20,667 bases of DNA from Asterionellopsis glacialis (GCA_014885115.2 WKLE02000304.1:8281-28947); one strand, 5' to 3'; positions 1 through 8,689 are shown, numbered from the stretch's first letter. Program-made: numbers and translations. The notes: a model not told the origin generated them from the letters alone.

Positions 1-330
1 GGGGGGGGGCACTAAGAAGAAGCAATGTGCACTGTGCTCACTCTCTGTGAAAAGCCTCTTTAAGTACTTTGAACCCATGACTATAGATATGCATCATGAT
101 TTTTCTGCCTTTGTGGTAGACTATACTTCATTCTTACAATCAGCGATGCCTATTCGTTACTAACCAGCTTCAATTTTCTTGGTTACGGTTGAGCCACATT
201 ATTGGCACCCTATTTTGCACACGTGGTCGTACTCAATAATGTACTGCAATTGCCAAAAAATTTCTGCAGCCTTGGCGTGTGCATGGGACAACATATTAAA
301 CCCTCCACCAACTACTTCTCCCGACTGTTA
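1..330. other. Left flank of the piggyBac element, no confident gene
   Basis: The window opens with nine G residues, which may be a genuine run or an assembly or contig edge. From position 2 a plus-strand frame stays open to a TAA at 161-163 (53 codons). It contains a CxxC (CALC) motif but no recognised domain, so it could be the tail of a gene lying off the window or chance. On the minus strand a roughly 40-codon open frame also lies next to the TTAA insertion site. Nothing here can be assigned a function. Confidence 0.3.
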
Positions 331-334
331 TTAA

Positions 335-350
335 GCCTTTAACCCCCGGA
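335..350 (+). repeat. Left terminal inverted repeat of the piggyBac element
   Basis: GCCTTTAACCCCCGGA directly follows TTAA (331-334). Its partner at 3767-3781 matches it in inverted orientation apart from the first base and one extra C. Typical piggyBac ends begin CCC after TTAA, so the leading G is probably a substitution. Confidence 0.85.
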
Positions 351-354
351 CCTG

Positions 355-383
355 TCAAAGGAAATATACAGTATTTAATTTGA
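355..383. repeat. Left subterminal imperfect palindrome
   Basis: The block begins TCAAAGGAAATATA and ends TTTGA, forming an imperfect dyad a few bases inside the left end. A related dyad occupies 3737-3760 at the other end. Subterminal repeats are a usual site for transposase binding, so this role is inferred from position. Confidence 0.6.
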
Positions 384-483
384 GATCCAATTTTCGTTGG
401 TGTAGGACATATTTCAAGACACTTTTTTGACTGATTGTTTCTTGTTTCTATGTCCTGATTGGACAATTGCTAAAACAGCTATC

Positions 484-503
484 AAAGGAAATATATTTCC
501 TTT
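484..503. repeat. Perfect 20-bp palindrome, internal subterminal repeat
   Basis: AAAGGAAATATATTTCCTTT equals its own reverse complement over all 20 bases. It is the most symmetrical of three related copies in the element (355-383, 484-503, 3737-3760). Confidence 0.75.
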
Positions 504-743
504 TAGCCTTTTTTCGAAAATTTCATTTGTGTTTTTCATGGCCAAGAACACATTTTCAGTGGTCCAGCATATCACCAAACACACGAGCATAAAAAAAACA
601 CATCAAAATGGCTCTGCAGTTTTCCTTTTAACTCTTACTAGTTCTTTTTCTACCACCCATTGTAGTCTTTAACTCCCTAATTTTTGCTCACATTTTCAAA
701 GTGTTTGATTGTTATGTGTCATTTTTTCATTGCTTTTGTGCAA

Positions 744-2866
744 ATGTCATCTGACACAAGTACAGTACCACCACCTGTCACGTTGCCGGTCGACAAGGAC
801 AGTGACATATGCCATCTTCTGCAAGATGACTGGGATCATCCTGTTCCAGGAGAAGAGGATGATGGTGATGATGGTCCTCCTGCCAGGACCAACACCAATA
901 ATTGCTACCTACTGGATTTAGAGAAGTTGTCCTCTCTGCTGATCCTCCTTGATAAAAAGTCAAGAAGAACTTCCAAGACAATTGGTGTCTTGGTCTCTCT
1001 CTTTTTTTTTGACAAAGACTTGGTTCACTGCCATTTGTCAGTGGACCAACAAGGTACTCAGTGAGAAAGGTATTGCTGCCATATCAGAGTGCAAATTCCA
1101 TGCCTATGTTGGCATGGAATTATCCCTGTCAATTTGTCAACTCAATGTCATGTCTCATTTTCTGGAAGAAAAAGATGTTTCTTGGACATTCTGACTTCCA
1201 GCAGATGATGTCTAGGGATGAATTTACAATAATCAGAAGTGTTGTACATTTACGTGACCCAGATCTTGACTAATGCTAGTACTGATCCACTATGGCATTC
1301 CCAGAAAATGCTGGAGCATTTTCAGAAGAATATTTCTTCTGTTGCGGTACCTCTTGGTACTTCTGCACTGGATGAGGCCAGTGTATGGACAAAGGCTAAG
1401 ACCAAGGCCAGGTCCTACTTACCCTCAAAACCTGATAGGTATGCAATATGTTTTTACACAACAGTTGGTAGTAGATGTGCATATGTTTCTAACATTTTTG
1501 ATAATCGATCAGGTAATACTACAGGCAAGACAGCTGCCAAAGCTTTCTGCAGAGTGCACAGAGAAATGCGTACTCCATTCAATACCTGTTTTAGGAACAA
1601 CAGTTGTTTCATAGATAAGGATTCTGCTATGCTCTTTGGATACTACAGCTTGGGATACAAACCAAGACTAGAGTAGATCCAAGTAGAAATCAAGTCCATT
1701 TTATGGACAATTTCTATATGCATCACTTTCTGGGCAAGACATTGAAAAAAATTACCCAGAATGAGGCTTATATAATTGGAACTGTCAAGTTCACCAATGT
1801 GGACAGTACTAATCAAATGGTCCTATCAAAAGCTATTTCAGACCTAAAACATTCTTCAAGGGGTTCTTGGAAGTTAGTTAGAGCATACAATAAACATCCT
1901 GATTTTGAGAAACTTAGGAGGGAACATAGTAATTCTCAAAAGAATTTTCCTCAAGGACAACACACTCCATTTGTTCCTCCTCACCAGTTAATTGCTGATA
2001 AAGTGGGGTATATTATTTGGATAGATACCAAAATTGTACTGTTTTACACTAATGACCTACAAAACACCCCAACCCAACCCATACTTGATGGTGATAGTGA
2101 GGAAGCTATCATATGTGTCAGGGGATTGTTGAGTATAGTCAGTGGACAGGAACAGAACTTTTACATAGGAGTACATTCATGGTACCAGCTCCTATTGTAG
2201 CCTACAATCAGTATATGAATTCTGTTGACCGCATGGATCAAAGAAGGGCAGTAAATCCTACCAGACAACGTGAGAAAAGACTTCATATGAGTATTTTTAC
2301 GTATTTACTAGATTTAGCAGTGCAGAATGCATATGCTGTGTATTATGAGCCAGATTTTTATGGAGAGCAAGAAAGAGGAGATGGACCACAAGATCAACAA
2401 CATGAACAAGACCTAGGAGACAACAGGGCACAAGGAGGAGAAGATCACAACAACAACAATAAGAAGATAGGATTCCTAGAATTCAAAAGAAAGGTCTGTG
2501 AGCAACTGGTGGACCCCTACAGAAGGAGTAAGCTCATCAGACATCAACAGCAACAGTCTAGATGTGAAAGCACTGCAGAAGCAGTAGTTTTACCAGAACA
2601 TCATAATAATGCAGACAATGTTATGGGAACCATTAACCACAATCATGCACTGATAGAAAATAAAGATAAAGAGACCCCTTCTTTGTTTTTTTTGTAACAT
2701 GAGGGGAATTCAGAAAAAGACAATATATGGATGTGTTGCATGTAAAAAAGCCTATCATGTGAATTGTTACATGGTATATCACTTCCAAGGTGCCCTGGAA
2801 GGTGACACTAAGGCACTTGCAGATATGGTAATTGCTGCTAACAGTATGCCAAGAGCCCATAATTGA
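744..2866 (+). pseudogene. piggyBac transposase (DDE_Tnp_1_7 type), frameshifted remnant
   Basis: A cut-and-paste transposase in pieces. The likely start is the ATG at 744, opening an acidic N-terminal region. Homology then changes frame about six times: near 1030, 1155, 1265, 1640, 2130 and at the T8 run 2686-2693. Landmarks are present. MSRDEF (about 1208-1225) is the conserved motif before the catalytic core. LDEAS followed by a basic stretch and LPSKPD (about 1368-1437) holds the first catalytic Asp. MDNFY (from 1703) holds the second. YNQYMNSVDRMDQ (about 2200-2245) holds the paired late Asp residues. The C-terminal piece after the T8 run (2699-2866, 55 codons) reads CVACKKAYHVNC, the Cys/His finger usual at piggyBac C-termini. 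Homology runs through each switch without a gap, so the breaks are indels rather than introns. The protein cannot be made as it stands. Confidence 0.88.
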
Positions 2867-3103
2867 AAATGTAAGCTTGTTGGAGACATTTCTTCATTAT
2901 CATTGCCATTGCCAAACATACTAACCAATGTAGAAAATAAAAATCAATAAAATAAACTATTACAGCAGTGCACAAGTAATAATTTGTTTTCTAGTAGTAA
3001 CATAAAAGAGTTTTTTCTAATAGTTCTATCATGATTATGGTAAATTTAATTGTTTTCTTGTTGTGGTGAACAGTATTATAGTGCTATGTATGTGTTGTAG
3101 TTG
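2867..3103. other. AT-rich gap between converging transposon genes
   Basis: Tail-to-tail spacer between the transposase remnant and the minus-strand accessory gene. It contains overlapping AATAAA hexamers on the plus strand at 2946-2951 and 2951-2956, a plausible polyadenylation signal for the transposase. No coding signal is seen. Confidence 0.5.
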
Positions 3104-3475
3104 TTATTCTGCTTGAAAATCAACATACTGTTCATTTTCATCAGGAAAGAGAGCTCTTATTTCCTTCTTGACACAAACAGATGGAGGAATTCTAATTCCT
3201 TTACCAAGATGACCATGCTTCATGTAAGTAAATGTTTGACACAGGTGTTTTCTCATGATGTTATTGCTGACTTTATTACCATCACCATCTACAATTACCT
3301 CCTTTCCATCCTTGACTTCCCAGAAGTACAGTAGTTGAATCTGACCCTTCACTCCTTCTCCATAAATAAGCCAGTCACAAGGGGTATCACCACATACAGA
3401 GCACACTTCATCCTCCTGTTCATCATCATAGGTCAGGCTATCATCTAGTTGTGCAGGGGGATCTTGATTGGACAT
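3104..3475 (-). CDS. Transposon-borne Cys-rich accessory protein, unknown function
   Basis: An intact 123-codon frame lying antisense to, and inside, the piggyBac element. The ATG at 3475 is chosen because it has A at -3 and opens an acidic leader. The same frame extends upstream to an ATG at 3658 (184 aa total), but that ATG has a poor context and its extra 61 residues are Cys-rich and overlap a CA-repeat tract. The core has VCSVCGDTPCDW at about residues 24-35, a compact CxxC...C putative metal-binding knuckle. It is followed by a basic helix-like stretch and LGKGIRIP, then CV and IRALFPDE near the end. From memory, similar patterns with a Cys knuckle and LGKG...IP..CV...FPD occur in hypothetical proteins of algae and oomycetes, but no named family can be given. 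It is more intact than the adjacent transposase. Possible roles are DNA binding or regulation of transposition; both are inference. Confidence 0.6.
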   Translation of the reverse strand: MSNQDPPAQLDDSLTYDDEQEDEVCSVCGDTPCDWLIYGEGVKGQIQLLYFWEVKDGKEVIVDGDGNKVSNNIMRKHLCQTFTYMKHGHLGKGIRIPPSVCVKKEIRALFPDENEQYVDFQAE

Positions 3476-3736
3476 GGTTGATTTCAAATTGAGGTGAATT
3501 GTTGAGGTCGTCTGCAGAGAGGTCTTTGTGAAAAACCCAAGATTCTGGTGATTGTCACGTGGTTGAGCACACTCAAGTTTTGTTTGCATTTTTGGTGATG
3601 GGGCGCATCCAAGACAAGCTAAAACACACACACACATCATTGGGCAAGATTTTTGCATGAAGCATTTTGAGTGGCTGAGGAGCGCGAGCCTAAAAATGCT
3701 AATGGTTGGGGTTTATATACAACATGAAAAAGAGCG

Positions 3737-3760
3737 TCAAAGGAAATATATTTCATTTGA
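3737..3760. repeat. Right subterminal imperfect palindrome
   Basis: TCAAAGGAAATATA continues into TTTCATTTGA, giving a 24-bp dyad with a single mismatched pair. It sits seven bases inside the right inverted repeat (3767-3781). Its first 14 bases are identical to those at 355-368 and 482-495. Confidence 0.65.
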
Positions 3761-3766
3761 GAATTT

Positions 3767-3781
3767 TCCGGGGTTAAAGGG
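3767..3781 (-). repeat. Right terminal inverted repeat of the piggyBac element
   Basis: Read on the minus strand this is CCCTTTAACCCCGGA, immediately followed on the plus strand by the TTAA at 3782-3785. It begins CCC, as canonical piggyBac ends do, and mirrors the left end at 335-350. Confidence 0.85.
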
Positions 3782-3785
3782 TTAA

Positions 3786-4112
3786 GAATGGGATACCTAT
3801 CTTCCACAGGAAGACATTTTAAAACAATCTTTGCACAAATCTGAACTGGGAGTAGAGATGGATGATGTAGTGTGACAATATGTGGATTTGACATTTTCAA
3901 TCCAAATTTATTTAATGCATGATCTTGGTGGAATCTCTTTTGTGTCTAACATGATGCTTTTAATGTCCAACCAGGATCAAGCATCTAGCTGAGAGGTGGT
4001 ATTCAATTGTATGCCTGTTATTTACCATTGGATCAGTTTGTATCACGACAGGAGTGAATCAACCAAGATTCTAACTTTTTTACTTTTAGAACTAAAACAA
4101 ACTTAATTTAGC
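3786..4112. other. Right flank of the piggyBac element, no gene seen
   Basis: AT-rich sequence directly after the TTAA. A short minus-strand open stretch is interrupted by the insertion site, but it has no recognisable domain on either side. No RNA gene or clear regulatory site is visible. Confidence 0.35.
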
Positions 4113-4676
4113 TCACTCTTTTCTTACAACAACTTTTGTAACACCTTTACAAACTTGGTCATTGCATGTTGTATACATCCTATACAACCCATTGCACAGA
4201 TCCACAAGAGCCCATTCAGGTAGATTGTTGACACTGCTTGAATTATCACATGTAGCATTTGGATTTTTAGAAAAGGCTGTGAGTTCAATTTTCATGGTAG
4301 CAAGTGGGATTCAAAGGTCCGCATTAAAGAAAATTGGAGATCTATTATAAATGATAACTGCTGAAGCCTTCTTGTGTATTGATGCAGTAGTCCCAAAATG
4401 CCTCTTGACAAAATGTCATCAATTATCTTGAGTTACATCCAAAGATAAAATCTGGGGCAGCACTGGTCATGCTGCCTTGTTGGGGGTAGTGGATAATGGG
4501 CATCCTAAATGATGAATTTTGAATCCACTACCAGTGGATCAGTATCTCCGTTGAAATACTCATACAATGTAACCAATTATGGAGAGTTTCATACTGCCTT
4601 GATTCACATATTTAAGGAGACATATCTTGACATAGCTGTTTTCTTTTTGCAGGTGAGAGAAAATCAGGTGCAGCTT
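4113..4676 (-). pseudogene. Decayed coding remnant of unknown origin, TGA-only stops
   Basis: One minus-strand frame from 4676 down to a terminal TGA at 4115-4113 spans 188 codons. It has six internal stops, all TGA (complement TCA at 4311, 4416, 4419, 4467, 4539 and 4560), and no TAA or TAG. The last open segment (4295-4113) has a balanced protein-like composition, including LPEWALVDLCNGLYRMYTTC. A neighbouring minus-strand frame (4803-4612) is also open and protein-like, so a frameshift may join them. TGA-only interruption would fit CGA to TGA or TGG to TGA transitions in an old methylated repeat. The family is not recognised, and an antisense plus-strand frame (4509-4787) is open as well, so chance is not excluded. 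Confidence 0.3.
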
Positions 4677-5737
4677 CTACTGCCATATCTTCATGGTGCC
4701 CATGGAATGCAGGAACTTTACCAAATACTCGTAACAAGTAAATTGAAAATGAAGTCAAACAGCAAAAAAATCTCAGTTTTTGAATGATTTGATATATCAA
4801 CAAAACTCAAATACAGTAATGTGATGTGATAGACGAGTACAAGTACAGTCCTTACAAAAAGTGGTAGAATGTGATTCCCAATCAATTTGGTCAAAAGTCT
4901 CCGCTGTCAAGAAAAAAATGCATATTGATAAGTCACCAGCCTCTCATTAGAGACTTGAAGAGTGTACGTACTCTTTTACCTGAATCATCTTTTTGTTACA
5001 GTATCCGTGCAGTAGAAATTGACCCCCCCCTGCTACATCTTCACTCTCAAACTTTAACCTTCTATATATCCTGACAGTAACTTGGGTTACAAAGTGTTCC
5101 TTTTGCCTAGCTCAGTACAAGAATTCTCCTGGCCTGTGATACATGGATCCTTTTCTTGGATCCTGGGAGTGATCTAGTATGTAGCTTGACTTATGGCCCA
5201 CACAGTAGTAAGCCGTTGAGTTGGTGCTTGGTATTTTACCAGTCCTACCCAGTGGGGTGTACCTCGTACATACTCAACTCAACACAAAAGTATGGACTGT
5301 AAGTTGTTTTGTTATTTAGTGCATTTACTTGGGCTGTTCATACTTGATCAATAAACTGCACTCAGACTGTATCAATGGCAAAGGATAAAAAAATCAAACA
5401 TGAACAGTGGGATCAATCAGTCTGTCATCATTTCATTGAAGAAATCAATGAGATTGTAAATAATTAACCGTATTCATTATGAATATATAGATCATTGTCA
5501 TTGTGTTGGTGCTGCAAGGCATTCATCACAAGGCATCCATCAAAATGCATGTATCAAACAAAAGAAAGAAATCACTAAAACACAATGGAACAAAATCAAG
5601 AAAAAAATAATCTTTCCCATTTTAGTCAGACCCTTGTGTAGAAAGTTACCACATACCTGATTTTGATTGGTTCCCGCCAGCAGATATAGGTTTATGTTTC
5701 CGTCTATGATGATTTTCACTTTTTCCTGCAGACTATT
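4677..5737. other. Repeat-rich intergenic DNA with a short Myb/SANT-like ORF
   Basis: No full gene is visible. A 31-codon plus-strand ORF (ATG 5375, TAA 5465-5467) begins with basic residues and then reads EQWDQSVCHHFIEEINEI. This resembles the W...F...E start of Myb/SANT-like domains found beside Harbinger-type transposases. It stops where the domain would continue, so it is at most a remnant. The sequence around 5150 holds two close GGATCC sites. No tRNA could be folded from the TAGCTCAGT string near 5108. Confidence 0.25.
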
Positions 5738-5740
5738 AGG

Positions 5741-5779
5741 GTGTCTGGACAAATCTGCAACAACTCAAATGTGCACCCA
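5741..5779 (+). repeat. 39-bp direct repeat, copy 1
   Basis: Starts GTGTCTGGACAAATCTGC and ends GCACCCA. It matches 36 of 39 bases of the copy at 5876-5914, offset by 135 nt. The outermost bases double as the left inverted end of the MITE-like segment. Confidence 0.8.
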
Positions 5780-5875
5780 CTTGTTCCCCGATTTGTAAAT
5801 CAATAATTGGGTGGCAGCATTTTTTGGCAGTTGGACGTGCATTTGATGAGATCGTGCATTTGCTTTTGATGACTG

Positions 5876-5914
5876 GTGTCCGGGCAAATCTGCAACAACT
5901 CAAATGCGCACCCA
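5876..5914 (+). repeat. 39-bp direct repeat, copy 2
   Basis: Starts GTGTCCGGGCAAATCTGC. Its first bases match the right inverted end at 6510-6520 perfectly, better than copy 1 does. Copy 2 may therefore be the true partner of the right end in a nested element. Confidence 0.8.
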
Positions 5915-6289
5915 ACTTCTTCTCCATTTTGGAAAAGTGAGATTCTGTCTGACAGCCAACAGGTACATACCGTCTGACAGGTCGTACAGCACCTGAACTG
6001 TATTTTCAGAACTCTTTTTTACACAGGAAGAGAAAAAAGAGAAGAAAGACATCGATGATGATGGATGTCATCTTGTTCTTGTTCATTTTTGGTGAGGATG
6101 ATTGTTGTCGATGCGGTTCTCATCGATATTTTTTTCTTCTAGACTACTCGTACAGTACCAAAGACCAACGCAGATTTATGCAGCAGCAAACCAATCTAGC
6201 AGTACGAGGATACGTGTAGTATAGAATTTGGTTGTGGCGCTGGAATCTTCTTTTCCGATTCTGTCGGAGGGACAAACATGCCGTTTTTG

Positions 6290-6340
6290 GACATACCAGA
6301 TGGCGCTCGTGGGATTCTACCAGCGCCATTTTGGTATGTC
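6290..6340. repeat. Long hairpin (18/19-nt arms)
   Basis: The arms at 6290-6307 (GACATACCAGATGGCGCT) and 6322-6340 are inverted complements apart from one extra base and one mismatch, with a 14-nt loop. The size resembles a miRNA-type or MITE hairpin. No evidence of transcription can be seen. Confidence 0.75.
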
Positions 6341-6523
6341 TTTGTGTAGATTCTACCAGCGACAACAAATGAGAAAAAATTGCAATTTGTTGGCGCAGAT
6401 CAAATCGACGCTTCAAATCGCCACTTGAAGTTTTGGTGAACATCCGGGCCTTTTCAAAAACTGGGATGTCAGTGGGGGTGCCTTTGCCATTTTTCGAGTG
6501 GCGATTTGATGCCCGGACACCCT

Positions 6524-7157
6524 ATTGAAAATCCTCATATACCTCGATCGTAATGAGATAGTCACGACCATATCTCGGGAATATCTTGTTGTGGCATAAG
6601 TAATTAAATTTTTTAAAGATGTCCCAAAAGAGGGATTTATGGTTCTCAATTACTGTGGCATAAGTATTTTAACCAGAATCATCCAGAGTTACTGTTTGTG
6701 TATCAAAAAAATGATGCAAGAACAACATTTCGATAAGGTACCTGTTGTACTCCCGTAATCTAAGTGTACCAGATACTGTGGTTAAATGCTTTTAAATATA
6801 TATTTTTCAAGTTACACAGACAGTCAGTACGTACGGAGAAATATTGGATATTTTCGGGAAAACTTCTCTACCGTTCTCGTTTGTTCCTTTTTATTCACTT
6901 TCCATACCAGGTACACAATCTGACGTAGAACTCAGCATGGGCATTACCTGTATTGAAAAATACCCCAGGTGAAAGCATACCTTACAACAAAAACAGATGA
7001 ATCGTTATCCATAAATTCGCTTTTCTGGAATATTTATTAGAATAAAGGATATTCTCATCTTGGAAGCACCGTACATATCTCTCTAGAGACGACAACTACA
7101 CTGTTCAACTACATACATGCATATTTCATTTTCTTTCCCTGTCCTCTTGTCGGAATA
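6524..7157. promoter_or_regulatory. Upstream region of the TPR-like gene
   Basis: AT-rich intergenic sequence with a 13-bp direct repeat TGTGGCATAAGTA (6590-6602 and 6654-6666) and one TACCAGGTAC (6905-6914), the motif clustered later at 8576-9130. Pyrimidine-rich sequence precedes the ATG at 7158. No TATA box or initiator stands out enough to call. Confidence 0.35.
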
Positions 7158-7823
7158 ATGTTCAAGTCAATCATAAAAGAAAATGATGATGCCATAGCTC
7201 TAATGAAAGAAAAAAGATACGTAGAGGCAATTCCTGCACTCCGTCGAACCTTGTTTATCGTGAAAGATTTTTTTGAAGAAATATCTTATCCTGAGCAAAA
7301 ACAAAGGATAAATGATTCCAAAGTGCATGGAATATTGGAATGGGCGTCCTTTTCATGTTATAAGCAGGTCAATGATGATGCAATCTTTTTTGTTTATGGT
7401 CGTCCTATAATCTTATTGCCAGCCTTTGCTGAAACCATACAAGAAGAAGATTATGAACGATTAAAGTATCACCAAGATGAGGTAGGAGCAAGTATTATGT
7501 TCAATCTTGCTCTTGCTATACATTTGCAATCAATAGAACTAGGTGCGAGTGGCGTCCCATTGTTGGGAAATGCTTTAGGCATTTACCAAAATGTATTACA
7601 AGTCCTTCTTGAATCATCTATCCTAAGTTCGGTTATCTTGTATAATATTGGAGTTATCCAACAAGAACTTTTCAACTTTGACAAAGCCAAAAAGTCTTTC
7701 AAACTTTCACATGAAGCATTATGCAGTAAGGATGCCATTGAAGCCCTTTATGACAATGATCGCAATAAAATGACCTTGAGCATAGTCACTTTTGAAGAAC
7801 CCAATCGCGCAGCTGCTGCCTGA
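7158..7823 (+). CDS. TPR-like helical repeat protein (221 aa)
   Basis: A single-exon soluble protein of unknown function. Three helix-turn-helix units look like degenerate tetratricopeptide repeats. Residues 8-38 contain AIALMKEKRYVEAIPALRRTL, where the small residues and the Y..A spacing fit a TPR. Residues 111-150 contain MFNLALAIHLQSIE and a following amphipathic helix. Residues 158-189 contain LYNIGVIQQELFNFDKAKKSF, a good TPR pair. Diatoms carry many short intron-less proteins of this NLALAHHL / NNIG type, but that family statement is from memory. There is no signal peptide, membrane segment or catalytic motif. A protein-protein scaffold role is the natural inference. The ATG at 7158 is the first in frame and opens directly into the first helix. 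Confidence 0.75.
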   Translation: MFKSIIKENDDAIALMKEKRYVEAIPALRRTLFIVKDFFEEISYPEQKQRINDSKVHGILEWASFSCYKQVNDDAIFFVYGRPIILLPAFAETIQEEDYERLKYHQDEVGASIMFNLALAIHLQSIELGASGVPLLGNALGIYQNVLQVLLESSILSSVILYNIGVIQQELFNFDKAKKSFKLSHEALCSKDAIEALYDNDRNKMTLSIVTFEEPNRAAAA

Positions 7824-8689
7824 GAAAGAAAAAAGCATTCTATGTATTGTAGTTTGCCAAAAAAATCGGAAAGAAAAACAAGTTTGTGTAATTTTAGCAG
7901 TTTTAGTAGTTTTAGTAGACTAGACTATGAAATGAAAGTACATAGGTTCTACATTAGTTAGTTAACAGCTGTCATCATTTTCTTTTGTTCGACAGAGAGA
8001 ATAGATCAAAAGGAAATTTGACGTTCGCGAAATTCTGTTCAAAGTGCTACAACCAAGAATAACCGGTAGCTTATTTTCGTAACGACCATATACGATTTAG
8101 AGAATCGCTGACCCTATTTCACTTGATAAGACATGACATCATTGTACATATTGTACATGTGTTTTAGAGAAAGAGGACTATAACGCGTCAAAAGTTGTTG
8201 GTCCTTGATGCTGACTTGAGGTCTAATACAAAAGTATAGTACAGAAATAAAAAAGACTAATATTGCGGTACATTTGCTTATTGTGCAATAAATAATAAGG
8301 AAGGTATTTATTATTCATATCAGCCACTAGATTACAAAAAAAATCCTGTATGTGTTCGATTGTCCTCATTGAATAAAGTAGGTGCTCTCTGTGCTATGTG
8401 AGACTGAAATGTACAGTCTGTACTAGACAGGACCTAAAGGTGGGGCACGGATTACTCTGGAGGTATTGTACGCAGTTCAATTGAAAGCACACTTATAATA
8501 ATATTGAAGTTTCGTAGTACTGAAGGTAGAAAAACATATATGCCCGGGGGCGAAAAGAAAGTTCTTTTTTTATTTTACCAGGTACTGGGTAAGGAGTTTC
8601 TGTAAGAAAGCCTACTTCAGTTGAATCACGTAATTCTGAACTGACTAACGCTGACGACATGGTCGGAAGAAATCATTATTCTTCTGAAT
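7824..8689. other. Intergenic sequence, no gene seen
   Basis: AT-rich, without a credible ORF. It contains a triple 9-bp tandem TTTTAG(C/T)AG (7892-7918), possibly within the 3' UTR of the preceding gene, a pair of TTGTACAT strings near 8150, and one TACCAGGTAC at 8576-8585. No tRNA or terminator is recognisable. Confidence 0.4.

Larger units (their letters stand above)
331..3785 (+). mobile_element. piggyBac-type DNA transposon with decayed transposase and a second gene
   Basis: The element is about 3.45 kb. It is bounded by TTAA at 331-334 and TTAA at 3782-3785, the canonical piggyBac target duplication. Inside these, the left end reads GCCTTTAACCCCCGGA (335-350), and the right end read inward on the minus strand is CCCTTTAACCCCGGA (3781-3767). 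These are inverted repeats differing at the first base and by one C. A second shared block, TCAAAGGAAATATA, lies just inside the left end (355-368), again at 482-495, and near the right end (3737-3750). The plus strand carries the transposase remnant (744-2866). The minus strand carries an accessory gene converging on it (3104-3475). piggyBac elements excise precisely at TTAA, so the empty site would keep a single TTAA. The piggyBac class is well supported by transposase and ends together. Confidence 0.88.
5738..6523. mobile_element. Possible MITE-like non-autonomous element
   Basis: The left edge AGGGTGTCTGGACA (5738-5751) is mirrored by TGCCCGGACACCCT (6510-6523), giving 14-bp inverted ends with two mismatches. 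Inside are a 39-bp direct repeat (5741-5779 and 5876-5914), a 17-bp inverted pair (6413-6429 and 6493-6509, one mismatch), a long hairpin (6290-6340) and two GATTCTACCAGCG copies (6313-6325, 6349-6361). There is no coding capacity. Terminal symmetry plus internal hairpins suggest a MITE or a composite of nested MITEs. No target-site duplication could be recognised, so the boundaries are tentative. Confidence 0.35.

Noticed and set aside
3476..3658. Longer N-terminus for the transposon accessory protein
   Set aside because: The ATG at 3658 has a weak context, and the extension overlaps a CA repeat. The ATG at 3475 has A at -3 and sits close to the domain.
4509..4787. Plus-strand 92-aa open frame
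   Set aside because: No recognisable motif, and it is antisense to the more protein-like minus-strand remnant. Its openness follows from the absence of certain codons on the other strand.
5100..5180. TAGCTCAGT string resembling a tRNA A box
   Set aside because: No acceptor stem, anticodon arm or GGTTCGA-type B box at the right distance; the nearby GGATCC pair does not form a T arm.
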